A stretch of 8,482 bases of DNA from Clostridiales bacterium (GCA_012516225.1 JAAYWX010000280.1:1-8482); one strand, 5' to 3'. Positions 1 to 7,911 are shown, counted from the first letter of the stretch. Program-made: numbers and translations. Notes: generated by a model not told the origin, from the sequence alone.

Positions 1-117
1 ATTATGAGCTTCGGAATAGCCAAAAAGCTTGCGGACGGTCTGGGTGCCGAATACTTCAAGCTTGAACAGCTCAAAGCCGGAGAAATTGCAAATATGGTTG
101 CGGGGAGAATTAAGTAA
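1..117 (+). CDS. VWA-domain chelatase D-type subunit (3' end only)
   Basis: Only the last 38 residues and the TAA stop (115-117) lie in the window; the gene starts beyond the left edge. The tail contains GLGAEYFKLEQLKAGEI followed by a short basic end. This is what I expect at the end of a von Willebrand factor A domain in magnesium/cobalt chelatase D subunits (ChlD/BchD type), where a helix, a G-x-Y-F/Y-x-L strand and a last helix close the fold. The metal-binding MIDAS residues would lie upstream and cannot be checked. The stop overlaps the start of the next gene by one base (TAATG), so the two are translationally coupled. That next gene is the AAA+ I subunit, the expected partner of a D subunit, which supports the call. 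A different VWA protein of the same operon type is the main alternative. Confidence 0.72.
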   Translation: MMSFGIAKKLADGLGAEYFKLEQLKAGEIANMVAGRIK

Positions 118-1166
118 TGTCAAAAAGAGAATATCCATATCCATTTACGGCAATTGTAGGTCAAGATGACTTGAAACTCGGGCTGATTTTAAATGTAATA
201 AACCCTAAAATCGGTGGAATTCTCGCCTTTGGAGAAAAAGGCACTGCAAAATCCACTGCTGTGAGAGCAATTGCGGAGCTTTTACCAGAAATCCCTGTTG
301 TCAAAGGCTGCCGCTTCAGATGCAACCCAAACGACACTTCCATCCTGTGCGAGGACTGCCGTGAAAAGCTTGAATGCGGAGAAATTCTCGAAACCGAATA
401 TGTTAAAATGCGCGTGGTCGACCTTCCTGTTTCCGCAACAGAGGATAGAGTCGTCGGCTCTCTTGATATTGAGGAAGCTATCCAGAAGGGCAGGAAAAAG
501 TTTGAACCCGGAGTTCTGGCGGAAGCAAACAGAGGGATTCTTTATGTGGATGAGGTAAACCTTCTTGATGATCACATTGTCGACCTGCTTCTGGACTCTG
601 CTGCTATGGGGGTAAACACGGTTGAACGCGAGGGTATTTCATTCATGCACCCCGCGCAGTTTATTCTGGTGGGGACTATGAATCCGGAAGAAGGGGATCT
701 GCGCCCCCAGCTTCTCGACAGATTCGGTCTCAGTGTCAAGATTGAAGGCATTAAGGATCCGGAAAAACGTGTTCAAATAGTCAAATATAGAAATGCCTAT
801 GACGACGACCCGAAAGCTTTTGCGGAGCGTTTTGCGGAAAAAGAAAAAGCGCTTTCGGATAAAATCGAAAACGCAAGAGCCCTTGTCAAGGAAGTTCAGG
901 TATCCGACGAAATTCTGCTTACAAATGCAAAAATCGCTATCGGTCTCGGCGTTGACGGTCACCGCGGAGATTTGACGCTGATGAAAGCAGTCAAAACCTA
1001 TGCAGCCTTTGAAAACCGCACGCAGGCAGATATTTCAGCCATCGAAAAAGTTGTACATATGGTATTTCTTCACCGTATGAAGAATCTGCCGTTTGAACAG
1101 ACAAAAAACTTTGACATGGATATGGTCAGAACAATTATCAGCGGGAAAACAGGTGATGAGGAATGA
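117..1166 (+). CDS. Magnesium/cobalt chelatase I-type AAA+ ATPase subunit
   Basis: This 349-residue protein has the usual length for BchI/ChlI. It is the AAA+ motor that, with the VWA D subunit, drives ATP-dependent metal handling by the large H/CobN subunit in the cytoplasm. Visible motifs are Walker A GEKGTAKST (39-47, with Ala where Gly is commonest), Walker B ending in ILYVDE (141-146), a sensor-1 region GTMNPEEGDLRPQLLDRFGL (186-205) carrying N189 and arginine-finger candidates R196/R202, and a sensor-2 region GVDGHRGDLTLMKA with R283. A cysteine cluster follows the first nucleotide-binding helix: C65, C69, C78, C81 and C87. The ATG at 117 is preceded by GGGGAG (102-107) at good spacing and overlaps the upstream stop. 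The end overlaps the CobN-like gene by four bases (ATGA). The family is sure; whether the metal is Mg, Co or another is not shown by this subunit. Confidence 0.93.
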   Translation: MSKREYPYPFTAIVGQDDLKLGLILNVINPKIGGILAFGEKGTAKSTAVRAIAELLPEIPVVKGCRFRCNPNDTSILCEDCREKLECGEILETEYVKMRVVDLPVSATEDRVVGSLDIEEAIQKGRKKFEPGVLAEANRGILYVDEVNLLDDHIVDLLLDSAAMGVNTVEREGISFMHPAQFILVGTMNPEEGDLRPQLLDRFGLSVKIEGIKDPEKRVQIVKYRNAYDDDPKAFAERFAEKEKALSDKIENARALVKEVQVSDEILLTNAKIAIGLGVDGHRGDLTLMKAVKTYAAFENRTQADISAIEKVVHMVFLHRMKNLPFEQTKNFDMDMVRTIISGKTGDEE

Positions 1167-4100
1167 AGAAAATAACCGCTGTCCTGTGGCATACATCTGC
1201 AAGCCGTATAAAGGCGATAATTCCGCGGCTCGAAGGCAAAGTTAAGCTTTGCGTATATTCCGCCCGGAATCTAAGCAATGGGGCTGAGAGCTTTGATGCA
1301 CTCTGCGCTGACCTTGACAGTTCGGACTTCTTTTTATTCAACAGAACGTCTTCCGATGATATATGGCCTCAAATTATAGAGTATGTCAAAGACAAAGACA
1401 CCCCCGTTGCCTATGTCGGGTCCGAAGCACTTTCAAGCGTTTCGGATGAGAAAGCGCTTTTGTTTTCCGCTGCCTGCAATGAATATTACACATATGGCGG
1501 GCAAGACAATTTTGAAAATTTAATTAAATATTGTGCAGCGGCAGCAGGAGATAATGAGATAAGCCCGGACGAGCCTCGGAAAATACCATGGGAAGGCATT
1601 TTTCATCCTGATGAACCTGAAAAGGTATATTTGAGCGCAGATGAGTATTGGCATATTCACCCTCAGCGGGGCAGAGGCACAATAGGACTTTTGGTTTCAC
1701 GCTCAAACAGGGTCAGCGGAGATATCGCCTGTGAAGCAGAGCTTATCCGTCTTTTTGAGGCAAAGGGTTATGACGTCCTGCCTGTATATACATATTCGTG
1801 GGAAGAACCGGGTCTTGGGGCAAAAGGTCCGGAGTGGGCAATAGAACACTTTTTCTTCAAAAACGGAAAGTCTTTGATAAACGGTCTTGTCAAGATGACC
1901 GGTTTCTTTGTCGGAGGAAGAAATCAAGCGGGCAGCGCTGTGTTAAAGCGCCTTAATTGTCCTGTTTTCAAGCCCATATGCTCTGTTAATATGTCTGTTG
2001 ACGAGTGGGCGGAAAGCCCGGACGGCACATTAAAGGACGTAGCATGGAGTATTGCTTTGCCGGAGCTTGAAGGAAATATCGAACCGATTTTTATAGGCGG
2101 CACCAAAAAAGACAGCGAATACGACTTTAGGCAGCCGGTTTCATCCCGATGTGAGAAGCTGGTTTCGCGCGTTATACAGTGGGTTGAACTTTCAAAAAAG
2201 CCGAACAGTGATAAAAAGGTTGTTTTTATTCTTAACAATAACCCCTGCGCCTCTGTAGAGGCCTCTGTCGGCGGCGGAGCAAAACTTGATACTCTTGAGA
2301 GCGTTGCGCGAATACTGTCTGCTATGCGTTCGTCCGGATATGACCTTCGGGACATTCCTGAAACCGGAACAGATCTGATAGAAACCATAATGGAGCGTAA
2401 GGCCATTTCCGATTTCCGCTGGACCACTGTTTCCGAAATAGTACAGAAGGGCGGAGTTCTTTACCGCCTTGAAAAGGACGAGTATATGCAGTGGTTTAAT
2501 GAGCTTCCCCAGAATACTCGCGACAGCATGATAAAAACATGGGGCGCCCCGATCGGAGAAGAGAAGGATGGCGTCCCTCCTGCAATGGTTTATGAGAACA
2601 CAATCTGCATAACGGGAGTAAACTACGGAAACGCGCTTGTGTGCGTCCAGCCTAAACGCGGATGTGCAGGTTCCCGCTGTGACGGGACAGTTTGCAAAAT
2701 ACTTCACGATCCGCACTGTCCTCCCACGCACCAGTATTTTGCGACTTACAGATATTTTGAAAGGGTATACAAAGCTGACGTAATAATCCATGTTGGAACA
2801 CACGGAAATCTTGAATTTCTCCCCGGAAAAGGTACGGGCTTATCCGACGGCTGTTTTCCAGACGCCTGCATAGGCTCACTGCCAAATCTTTATATCTACA
2901 ATGCAGACAATCCGCCGGAAGGCACAATTGCAAAGCGGCGCGCTCTGGCTACAATAGTGGATCATATGCAGACAACATATATCCAAAGCGGCCTATACGA
3001 CGACTTGGAAAAGATAGATCAGCTTATTGAGCAATACGAAAATGCCCGCCTCACAGACCGTACGCATGCCCATCAGTTTCAGCATCAGATTTTAGCGGCA
3101 ATTGAAGAAAGCACATTGAAAAACCAAATTAAAACCGAGCTTAAACATGAGAATATGTCCGAGATAACAGCAGAGGTGCACAAGCTCCTGACCCTTATCC
3201 GAAACACTCAGATACAGGACGGCATGCATATTTTTGGGCAAATACCTTCGGGGGAACGGAGAATTGATCTGCTTTACGGAATAATGCGATATGAAAGCGG
3301 CGACACTCCCGCTATCCGTTCTCTGCTGTGCTCTCTCTATGGGCTGGACTTTTCATATCTGCTGAAAAATCCCGAAAAATTCTGCGAAAAAGCCGGAAAA
3401 TCCAACGGTTCGGTACTTGCGGATCTTGATGTTATCGGGCGAGAGGTAATTTGCCGTCTGCTTAAGGGTGCACCAATAGATGAATCCATTGATAAAACCG
3501 GGACTTACCGCTTTGCGGATACATCTTTTATTTCAAAAATCAACGGGCTTTCCGAGCATTTGCTCGACCTTAACACAAGAGTTGACAAATCTGCCGAGAT
3601 GGAGAATCTTCTGGGCGCCATGGATGCGGAATATGTTCTTCCGGGACCTGCCGGAGTTGTGACCCGCGGCAGAGACGACGTTATACCAACGGGAAGGAAC
3701 TTCTACACAATGGACCCCGATACAGTTCCGACAAAGGCGGCATGGGTAATCGGACAGCGCCTCGCCAATGCCGTTATTGACAAATTTATGAGCGATGAAG
3801 GCCGCTATCCGGAGAGTTTCGGAATGTATTGGATGTGCAACGATCTCATGTGGGGCGGCGGAGAGGGAATGGCGCAGCTCATGTATTTTATCGGCGTTCG
3901 CCCAAAGTGGCAGCCCAACGGGAAAGTGAAGGGATTTGAAATAATCCCGCTTGAAGACCTCGGCAGACCGAGAATAGATGTTTCAGTCAAGCTTTCCGGA
4001 ATACTCCGCGATAATTTCCAAAGCCGCTATGAGCTGTTGGATGAGGCTATACTTGCGGTTGCCGCACTTGATGAGCCTTTAGACAGAAATTATCTGCGCA

Positions 4101-4978
4101 AGCACACTCTTGAAAACATATCAGAAGGGCAAATGAGCTTTGAACAAGCTGCGGGCCGCATTTTCGGCGCCCGCCCCGGCACATATCTCAACGGAATAAC
4201 GCTGCAGGTTTATGCCTCCGCATGGAAAGAACGCAGTGAGATGGTAGATGTCTATACATTTTTCAACGGCTACTCATACGGTCGCGCGGGATACGGACAA
4301 GAAGCGTATAAAGCTCTGCAAAACAGCCTGAAAACCGTCGAGATAACCTATAACAAAGTGATGACCGACGAACACGACCTGCTCGGCTGCTGCTGCTATT
4401 ACGGTGTTCAGGGCGGCATGACAGCAGCGGCAAGGGAACTTTCGGGCAAAGATGTCAGAACATATTACGGAGACAGCCGCGAGGCAAACAACATTGAAGT
4501 TCGTACCATGGCAGAGGAACTTTCGCGCATAGTTCGGTCAAAGCTTTTGAATCCCAGATGGATAGAGGGGCAGAAGCGTCATGGCTACAAGGGTGCCGGA
4601 GATATTTCAAAGCGCGTCGGCAGAGTATACGGCTGGCAGGCTACAACGGATGAAGTTGGCGGCTGGGTATTTGACGAGATAACAAAAACATATATCGAAA
4701 ACAGGGAAAATTTCGAGTTTTTTAAAGAAAACAATCCTTGGGCGATGGAGGAAATGTCCCGAAGGCTTATGGAAGCATATAAGAGGGGACTATGGCAGCC
4801 CGCAGACGGACTCCTTGAAACGCTTCAGGACAGCTATATAGAACTTGAAGGCGTTCTCGAAGAAAGTATGGGAAAAAATATGGGGGATTTTCAAGGCAGC
4901 TCCATTGATGTTAAAGATATTGGAGAGCTTGACACGATGAAAAAAGGCCTTGAGCATATGCACAATATGCTTAGATAA
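1163..4978 (+). CDS. cobN: CobN/BchH-family chelatase large subunit
   Basis: This 1271-residue protein has the usual CobN size. It is the porphyrin/corrin-binding large subunit that works with the I and D ATPases. An N-terminal region of about 130 residues is poorly conserved. A GTIGLLVSRSNRVSGD segment then opens the recognisable family core. Core motifs are HVGTHGNLEFLPGKGTGLS starting at H543 (H543, H547, E551), PTGRNFYTMDP (842-852), and FGARPGTYLNGI with a later FFNGYSYGRAGYG segment. PTGRN-FY is closer to CobN than to BchH. Two cysteine features stand out: C494, C501, C506, C511, C519 with H515, H518, H523, and three consecutive Cys at 1076-1078. No transmembrane segment or signal peptide is seen. 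Start ATG 1163 overlaps the ATPase stop; AGGTG at 1151-1155 may be its ribosome site. Family membership is very sure. The symbol denotes homology, not proven cobalt insertion: no B12 genes are nearby, and a haem- or other tetrapyrrole-processing role like HmuS is possible. Confidence 0.93.
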   Translation: MKKITAVLWHTSASRIKAIIPRLEGKVKLCVYSARNLSNGAESFDALCADLDSSDFFLFNRTSSDDIWPQIIEYVKDKDTPVAYVGSEALSSVSDEKALLFSAACNEYYTYGGQDNFENLIKYCAAAAGDNEISPDEPRKIPWEGIFHPDEPEKVYLSADEYWHIHPQRGRGTIGLLVSRSNRVSGDIACEAELIRLFEAKGYDVLPVYTYSWEEPGLGAKGPEWAIEHFFFKNGKSLINGLVKMTGFFVGGRNQAGSAVLKRLNCPVFKPICSVNMSVDEWAESPDGTLKDVAWSIALPELEGNIEPIFIGGTKKDSEYDFRQPVSSRCEKLVSRVIQWVELSKKPNSDKKVVFILNNNPCASVEASVGGGAKLDTLESVARILSAMRSSGYDLRDIPETGTDLIETIMERKAISDFRWTTVSEIVQKGGVLYRLEKDEYMQWFNELPQNTRDSMIKTWGAPIGEEKDGVPPAMVYENTICITGVNYGNALVCVQPKRGCAGSRCDGTVCKILHDPHCPPTHQYFATYRYFERVYKADVIIHVGTHGNLEFLPGKGTGLSDGCFPDACIGSLPNLYIYNADNPPEGTIAKRRALATIVDHMQTTYIQSGLYDDLEKIDQLIEQYENARLTDRTHAHQFQHQILAAIEESTLKNQIKTELKHENMSEITAEVHKLLTLIRNTQIQDGMHIFGQIPSGERRIDLLYGIMRYESGDTPAIRSLLCSLYGLDFSYLLKNPEKFCEKAGKSNGSVLADLDVIGREVICRLLKGAPIDESIDKTGTYRFADTSFISKINGLSEHLLDLNTRVDKSAEMENLLGAMDAEYVLPGPAGVVTRGRDDVIPTGRNFYTMDPDTVPTKAAWVIGQRLANAVIDKFMSDEGRYPESFGMYWMCNDLMWGGGEGMAQLMYFIGVRPKWQPNGKVKGFEIIPLEDLGRPRIDVSVKLSGILRDNFQSRYELLDEAILAVAALDEPLDRNYLRKHTLENISEGQMSFEQAAGRIFGARPGTYLNGITLQVYASAWKERSEMVDVYTFFNGYSYGRAGYGQEAYKALQNSLKTVEITYNKVMTDEHDLLGCCCYYGVQGGMTAAARELSGKDVRTYYGDSREANNIEVRTMAEELSRIVRSKLLNPRWIEGQKRHGYKGAGDISKRVGRVYGWQATTDEVGGWVFDEITKTYIENRENFEFFKENNPWAMEEMSRRLMEAYKRGLWQPADGLLETLQDSYIELEGVLEESMGKNMGDFQGSSIDVKDIGELDTMKKGLEHMHNMLR

Positions 4979-5001
4979 AAATCAGCAAAGGGGAAAATTA
5001 T

Positions 5002-6066
5002 ATGAAAAGGACAATTTCAGTCATTCTTGCGGTTATGCTGCTTTTCAGCATGGCTTCCTGCGGACAGAACACATCGCCAAAAACGTCGCCCGAAGCGTCA
5101 CTGCCCGCAAGCTCCGCTCAGGCAGAGCCGGAAACCGTTACCGATACCTACGGCAACAAATTCGAGCTTCCTATGAAGCTTGACAAAGTCATAGTTCTAA
5201 ACTCAGCTGTCTATGAGATGATATACGTTCTCGGAAAAGACAGCATTGTCTGCGGCGTGGGCGATACTGTGGATTACCCTGCTTCAGCACTGACTAAAGA
5301 AAAATATGGTGACTGGAAAAAACCGAACGTGGAAAAAATTATGGAGGCAAAGCCCGATGCGGTAATAGGCTACTCCAGCTATCTTGACAACGGAATAGCA
5401 AAGCAGCTTACCGATGCAGGCATCCCCGTTATTATGTTTGACCTTTACGTTCCCTCCGTTATCCCTACTGAAGTCAAAACATTGGGAAAAATGCTCGGAG
5501 CCGAAGACAAGGCGGATGAATTTCTTGGGGATATAAAAAAGATACAGGAACTTGTAGCGGAACGTACAAAGGATGTTGACCCTATAACCGTTTACTACGA
5601 AGGCTATACAGATTACAAATCCGTTGGGAAGGGTTCAGGCGGAACGGAGCTTATGCAAATGGCGAATTTAAACAGCCTTACCTCTGATGCTAATGAGTCC
5701 TATCCCGAAATAAGCGATGAATGGATTTTGGAAAAAAATCCTCAAATGATGGTCAAAATGGTTTCAAGCACGAAAAAGATTCTTGGAGCCGATATCACTG
5801 ACGATAAGGCGGTTAAAGATCTGTACACCTCAATAGCCGGCCGCCCCGGCTGGAGCGATATTGATGCAGTTAAAAACGGCAAAGTGCTTATCCTCTCCTC
5901 AAAAATCGGAACTAATCCATTGGGTACCGCAATCGCGCCTTTATATATGGCAAAAACAGCGTACCCCGAAAAATTTAAAGACATTGACCCAGATCAATAT
6001 CTGAATGATATGCTGAAAAAATACTGGGGCACAGAAAAAACGGGTATTTGGAGTTACATAGACTGA
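5002..6066 (+). CDS. Metal-chelate/corrinoid/haem-type ABC transporter substrate-binding lipoprotein
   Basis: This 354-residue protein is the extracytoplasmic ligand-capture part of the importer encoded by the next two genes. It begins with a lipoprotein signal: basic MKRT, a hydrophobic stretch (about 5-16), then the lipobox MASC with C20 as the lipidated cysteine. A Ser/Pro/Ala-rich linker (about 21-45) follows. The mature part starts with TVTDTYGNKFELP, typical of the two-lobed, helix-linked periplasmic-binding family of siderophore, B12 and haem transporters (FepB/BtuF/HmuT). A second-lobe signature YYEGYTDYKSVGKGSGG (198-214) and the segment EISDEWILEKNPQMMVK resemble binding proteins of anaerobic bacteria and archaea, as I remember them. 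The ligand cannot be assigned. The start is supported by an AAAGGGGA site (about 4988-4994) and the signal peptide. It lies 23 bases after the CobN-like gene and one base before the permease, so it is in the same operon. Confidence 0.9.
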   Translation: MKRTISVILAVMLLFSMASCGQNTSPKTSPEASLPASSAQAEPETVTDTYGNKFELPMKLDKVIVLNSAVYEMIYVLGKDSIVCGVGDTVDYPASALTKEKYGDWKKPNVEKIMEAKPDAVIGYSSYLDNGIAKQLTDAGIPVIMFDLYVPSVIPTEVKTLGKMLGAEDKADEFLGDIKKIQELVAERTKDVDPITVYYEGYTDYKSVGKGSGGTELMQMANLNSLTSDANESYPEISDEWILEKNPQMMVKMVSSTKKILGADITDDKAVKDLYTSIAGRPGWSDIDAVKNGKVLILSSKIGTNPLGTAIAPLYMAKTAYPEKFKDIDPDQYLNDMLKKYWGTEKTGIWSYID

Positions 6067-6067
6067 T

Positions 6068-7135
6068 ATGGACAGCGCACAGGCTATTGAAAGGGAGCTT
6101 CAAAAATATAATACATATCGGGCAAAGGGAAGGCGGCTTATTCTCGTGCTGTTTTTCATGCTGATTGCTTTGATTGCGATATCAGCTTCCGTCGGTTCTT
6201 CATCTGTCAATTTGTCCACTGTTTTAAAAGTGCTTGCCGGATTTTTTTCTGATAGAGCGGAAATATCCGATATGCAGCGCAGAATTGTTATGGATATCAG
6301 ACTTCCCCGTGTATTCTGCGCAGTATTATCCGGAGCTTCTCTTTCAATGGCCGGACTTGTTATGCAGGGGATTTTCCAAAATCCCCTCGTAAGCCCATAT
6401 ACTCTTGGAGTTTCTAACGGTGCTTCTTTCGGGGCAAGCCTCGCAATAGTCCTGTCCGCAAAGCTGTCCATACTGGGGTTCGGTTATTATCTAACGCCGG
6501 TTTTTGCATTTTTCTTTTCAATTCTTACAATGGTTTTGGTTTATACGATATCGAAACTGACCAATCACTCCAATAAAACGCTTATATTGTCCGGAGTAGC
6601 TATAGGTTATCTGTTTTCTGCGCTTGTTTCTGCACTTAAATACATTTCTGATGTTCACAGCTTGCCTGAACTTGTATTTTGGAGCATGGGAAGCCTTTCA
6701 GGGCTTCGTTGGAACGTTGTCGGACTGCTCCTCACAGCTTTTTCAATCTGTTTTGTTGTGTGCATGATTAACGGATGGAATTTGAATGTAATGGCAATGG
6801 GCTGTGAAGAAGCCTCGTCTTTGGGTGTTGACTACAAGAAAATGCAGATACTTACATTCGTCGTTACAACTGTTCTAACCTCCACATCCGTTGCGTTTAC
6901 CGGTGTAATCGGCTTTGTCGGCCTTGTCTCTCCACATGTCACAAGAATGCTTATAGGAAGCGACTATCGCTACTGCATCCCCGCTTCCGCTTTAATGGGC
7001 GCACTGCTTTTGCTTTTGTCGGATACGCTGGCAAGAACAATGTTTTCTCCGGTTGAAATTCCTGTCGGAATTATTACGTCATTTATCGGAGTGCCGTTTT
7101 TCCTGTATCTTGTCATACGGAGGAGGAAAATCTGA
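6068..7135 (+). CDS. FecCD/BtuC-family ABC transporter permease
   Basis: This 355-residue, very hydrophobic membrane protein has the length expected for the ten-helix FecCD/BtuC permease family, which forms a homodimeric channel for siderophores, haem or cobalamin. The first membrane helix is about residues 24-43, after a charged cytoplasmic N-terminus. Family hallmarks are RLPRV (78-82), MQGIFQNPLVSPYTLGVSNG (99-118, the NPL-x-x-P-x-x-LG motif), and GFVGLVSPHVTR starting at G282, which includes the loop that contacts the ATPase. A C-terminal PVEIPVGIITSFIGVPFFLY segment is followed by a basic RRRK tail. The start is one base after the preceding stop; a GGAG at 6050-6053 is rather far upstream, so coupling by re-initiation is likely. 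The end overlaps the ATPase start by one base (TGATG). The family is certain and the substrate unknown. Confidence 0.94.
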   Translation: MDSAQAIERELQKYNTYRAKGRRLILVLFFMLIALIAISASVGSSSVNLSTVLKVLAGFFSDRAEISDMQRRIVMDIRLPRVFCAVLSGASLSMAGLVMQGIFQNPLVSPYTLGVSNGASFGASLAIVLSAKLSILGFGYYLTPVFAFFFSILTMVLVYTISKLTNHSNKTLILSGVAIGYLFSALVSALKYISDVHSLPELVFWSMGSLSGLRWNVVGLLLTAFSICFVVCMINGWNLNVMAMGCEEASSLGVDYKKMQILTFVVTTVLTSTSVAFTGVIGFVGLVSPHVTRMLIGSDYRYCIPASALMGALLLLLSDTLARTMFSPVEIPVGIITSFIGVPFFLYLVIRRRKI

Positions 7136-7683
7136 TGCCGCTTACAGTCGAAAATCTCTGCTTTGGCTACCGGTCGGATAAGCAGATTTTAAAAAGCGTT
7201 TCGCTCAGCATTGAAAGCGGAGAACTTGTTTCCATTGTCGGTCCAAACGGTTCAGGAAAAACAACTCTTATAAAATGTATAAATAAAATAAACACTCCAT
7301 CGAGCGGGAAGATCTTATTTGACGATCTGGATATTACAAAAGCGAAGCCGTGGCAGATAGCACGCAAAATAGGCTATGTTCCGCAAATCTCCAGTGACAG
7401 CATGAGCGGAAGCGTAATTGACTATATTCTCCTTGGCAGGCGGCAGTATCTTAACTGGAAAATCAAAGCTTCGGATCTGGCCGTTATTATGAGTGCCATG
7501 AAAAAACTTGACATAGTAGATCTTGCAAATATGAAATTTTCAGAGCTTTCAGGAGGCCAAAAACAAAAAGTGCTGGTAGCAAGGGCGCTTGTTCAAGAAC
7601 CTGACGCCTTTCTTTTCGATGAGCCGACCAGCAATTTGGATATTAAAAATCAGATTGAAATAATGTCAATAGCAAGGGAATAG
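7135..7683 (+). CDS. ABC transporter ATPase, N-terminal part, truncated by frameshift
   Basis: This 182-residue reading frame is the first part of a FepC/BtuD/FecE-type ATPase that should power the permease before it. The motifs are intact: Walker A GPNGSGKTT (36-44), Q-loop YVPQ with Q84, signature LSGGQ (138-142), Walker B FLFDE (159-163) and D-loop SNLD (166-169). It stops at TAG 7681-7683, before the switch (H-loop) histidine and the last quarter of the domain; family members are about 255-265 residues. The missing part is present downstream in other frames (7680-7911), so the stop comes from a one-base loss at about 7680, not from a natural end. The start is sure: GGAGGAGG at 7119-7126 lies 8 bases before the ATG, which overlaps the permease stop. 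As written, the product would lack the H-loop and should be inactive. Confidence 0.85.
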   Translation: MPLTVENLCFGYRSDKQILKSVSLSIESGELVSIVGPNGSGKTTLIKCINKINTPSSGKILFDDLDITKAKPWQIARKIGYVPQISSDSMSGSVIDYILLGRRQYLNWKIKASDLAVIMSAMKKLDIVDLANMKFSELSGGQKQKVLVARALVQEPDAFLFDEPTSNLDIKNQIEIMSIARE

Positions 7684-7911
7684 CATCTAAGCTTGGTAAA
7701 ACCGTTATCATGGTAGTACATGACCTTAATATGGCATCTCACTACTCGGATAAAATCGCGCTGGATGTCTCAAGGGCGCATCATAAGCTATGGGGCGCCG
7801 CGTGATATATTGACCGTTCAAAACATAAAAATGGTTTACGATGTCGAAGTGGGAATAACAAAAGACAATATAATAAATCCTTTTCCGTCATTATCATTAT
7901 TAAAGTTTTAA
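7680..7911 (+). pseudogene. C-terminal part of the ABC ATPase, detached by two frameshifts
   Basis: This stretch encodes the rest of the ATPase that starts at 7135. From 7680 to about 7763, one base back from the upstream frame, it reads IASKLGKTVIMVVHDLNM and on to SDKIAL. This contains the H-loop histidine (VVHDLN, codon 7719-7721). At 7764 one extra base (G of CTGGATG) returns reading to the original frame, giving MSQGRIISYGAPRDIL and a plausible tail ending at TAA 7909-7911. Adding one base near 7680 and removing one near 7764 gives a continuous protein of 258 residues, exactly the family size. The open frame starting at ATG 7720 reads the H-loop region out of frame and is not a separate gene. 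Either the gene is a young pseudogene or the sequence has two single-base errors. Confidence 0.82.

Noticed and set aside
1924..2803. Long minus-strand open frames of 167 and 203 codons opposite the CobN-like gene
   Set aside because: They are antisense shadows of strongly conserved CobN sequence, overlap each other, and show no recognisable domain.
1163..4978. Magnesium chelatase BchH for chlorophyll synthesis
   Set aside because: Motifs such as PTGRNFYTMDP are CobN-like, and no photosynthesis gene is seen. The exact role stays open.
7671..7685. Programmed -1 frameshift in the ATPase
   Set aside because: No X-XXY-YYZ slippery site is present, and a second, opposite shift would also be needed about 84 bases later.
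7720..7911. Separate small gene of 63 residues with ATG at 7720
   Set aside because: Its first 15 residues are the ATPase H-loop region read out of frame, and the rest is the ATPase C-terminus. There is no ribosome site suited to an independent start.
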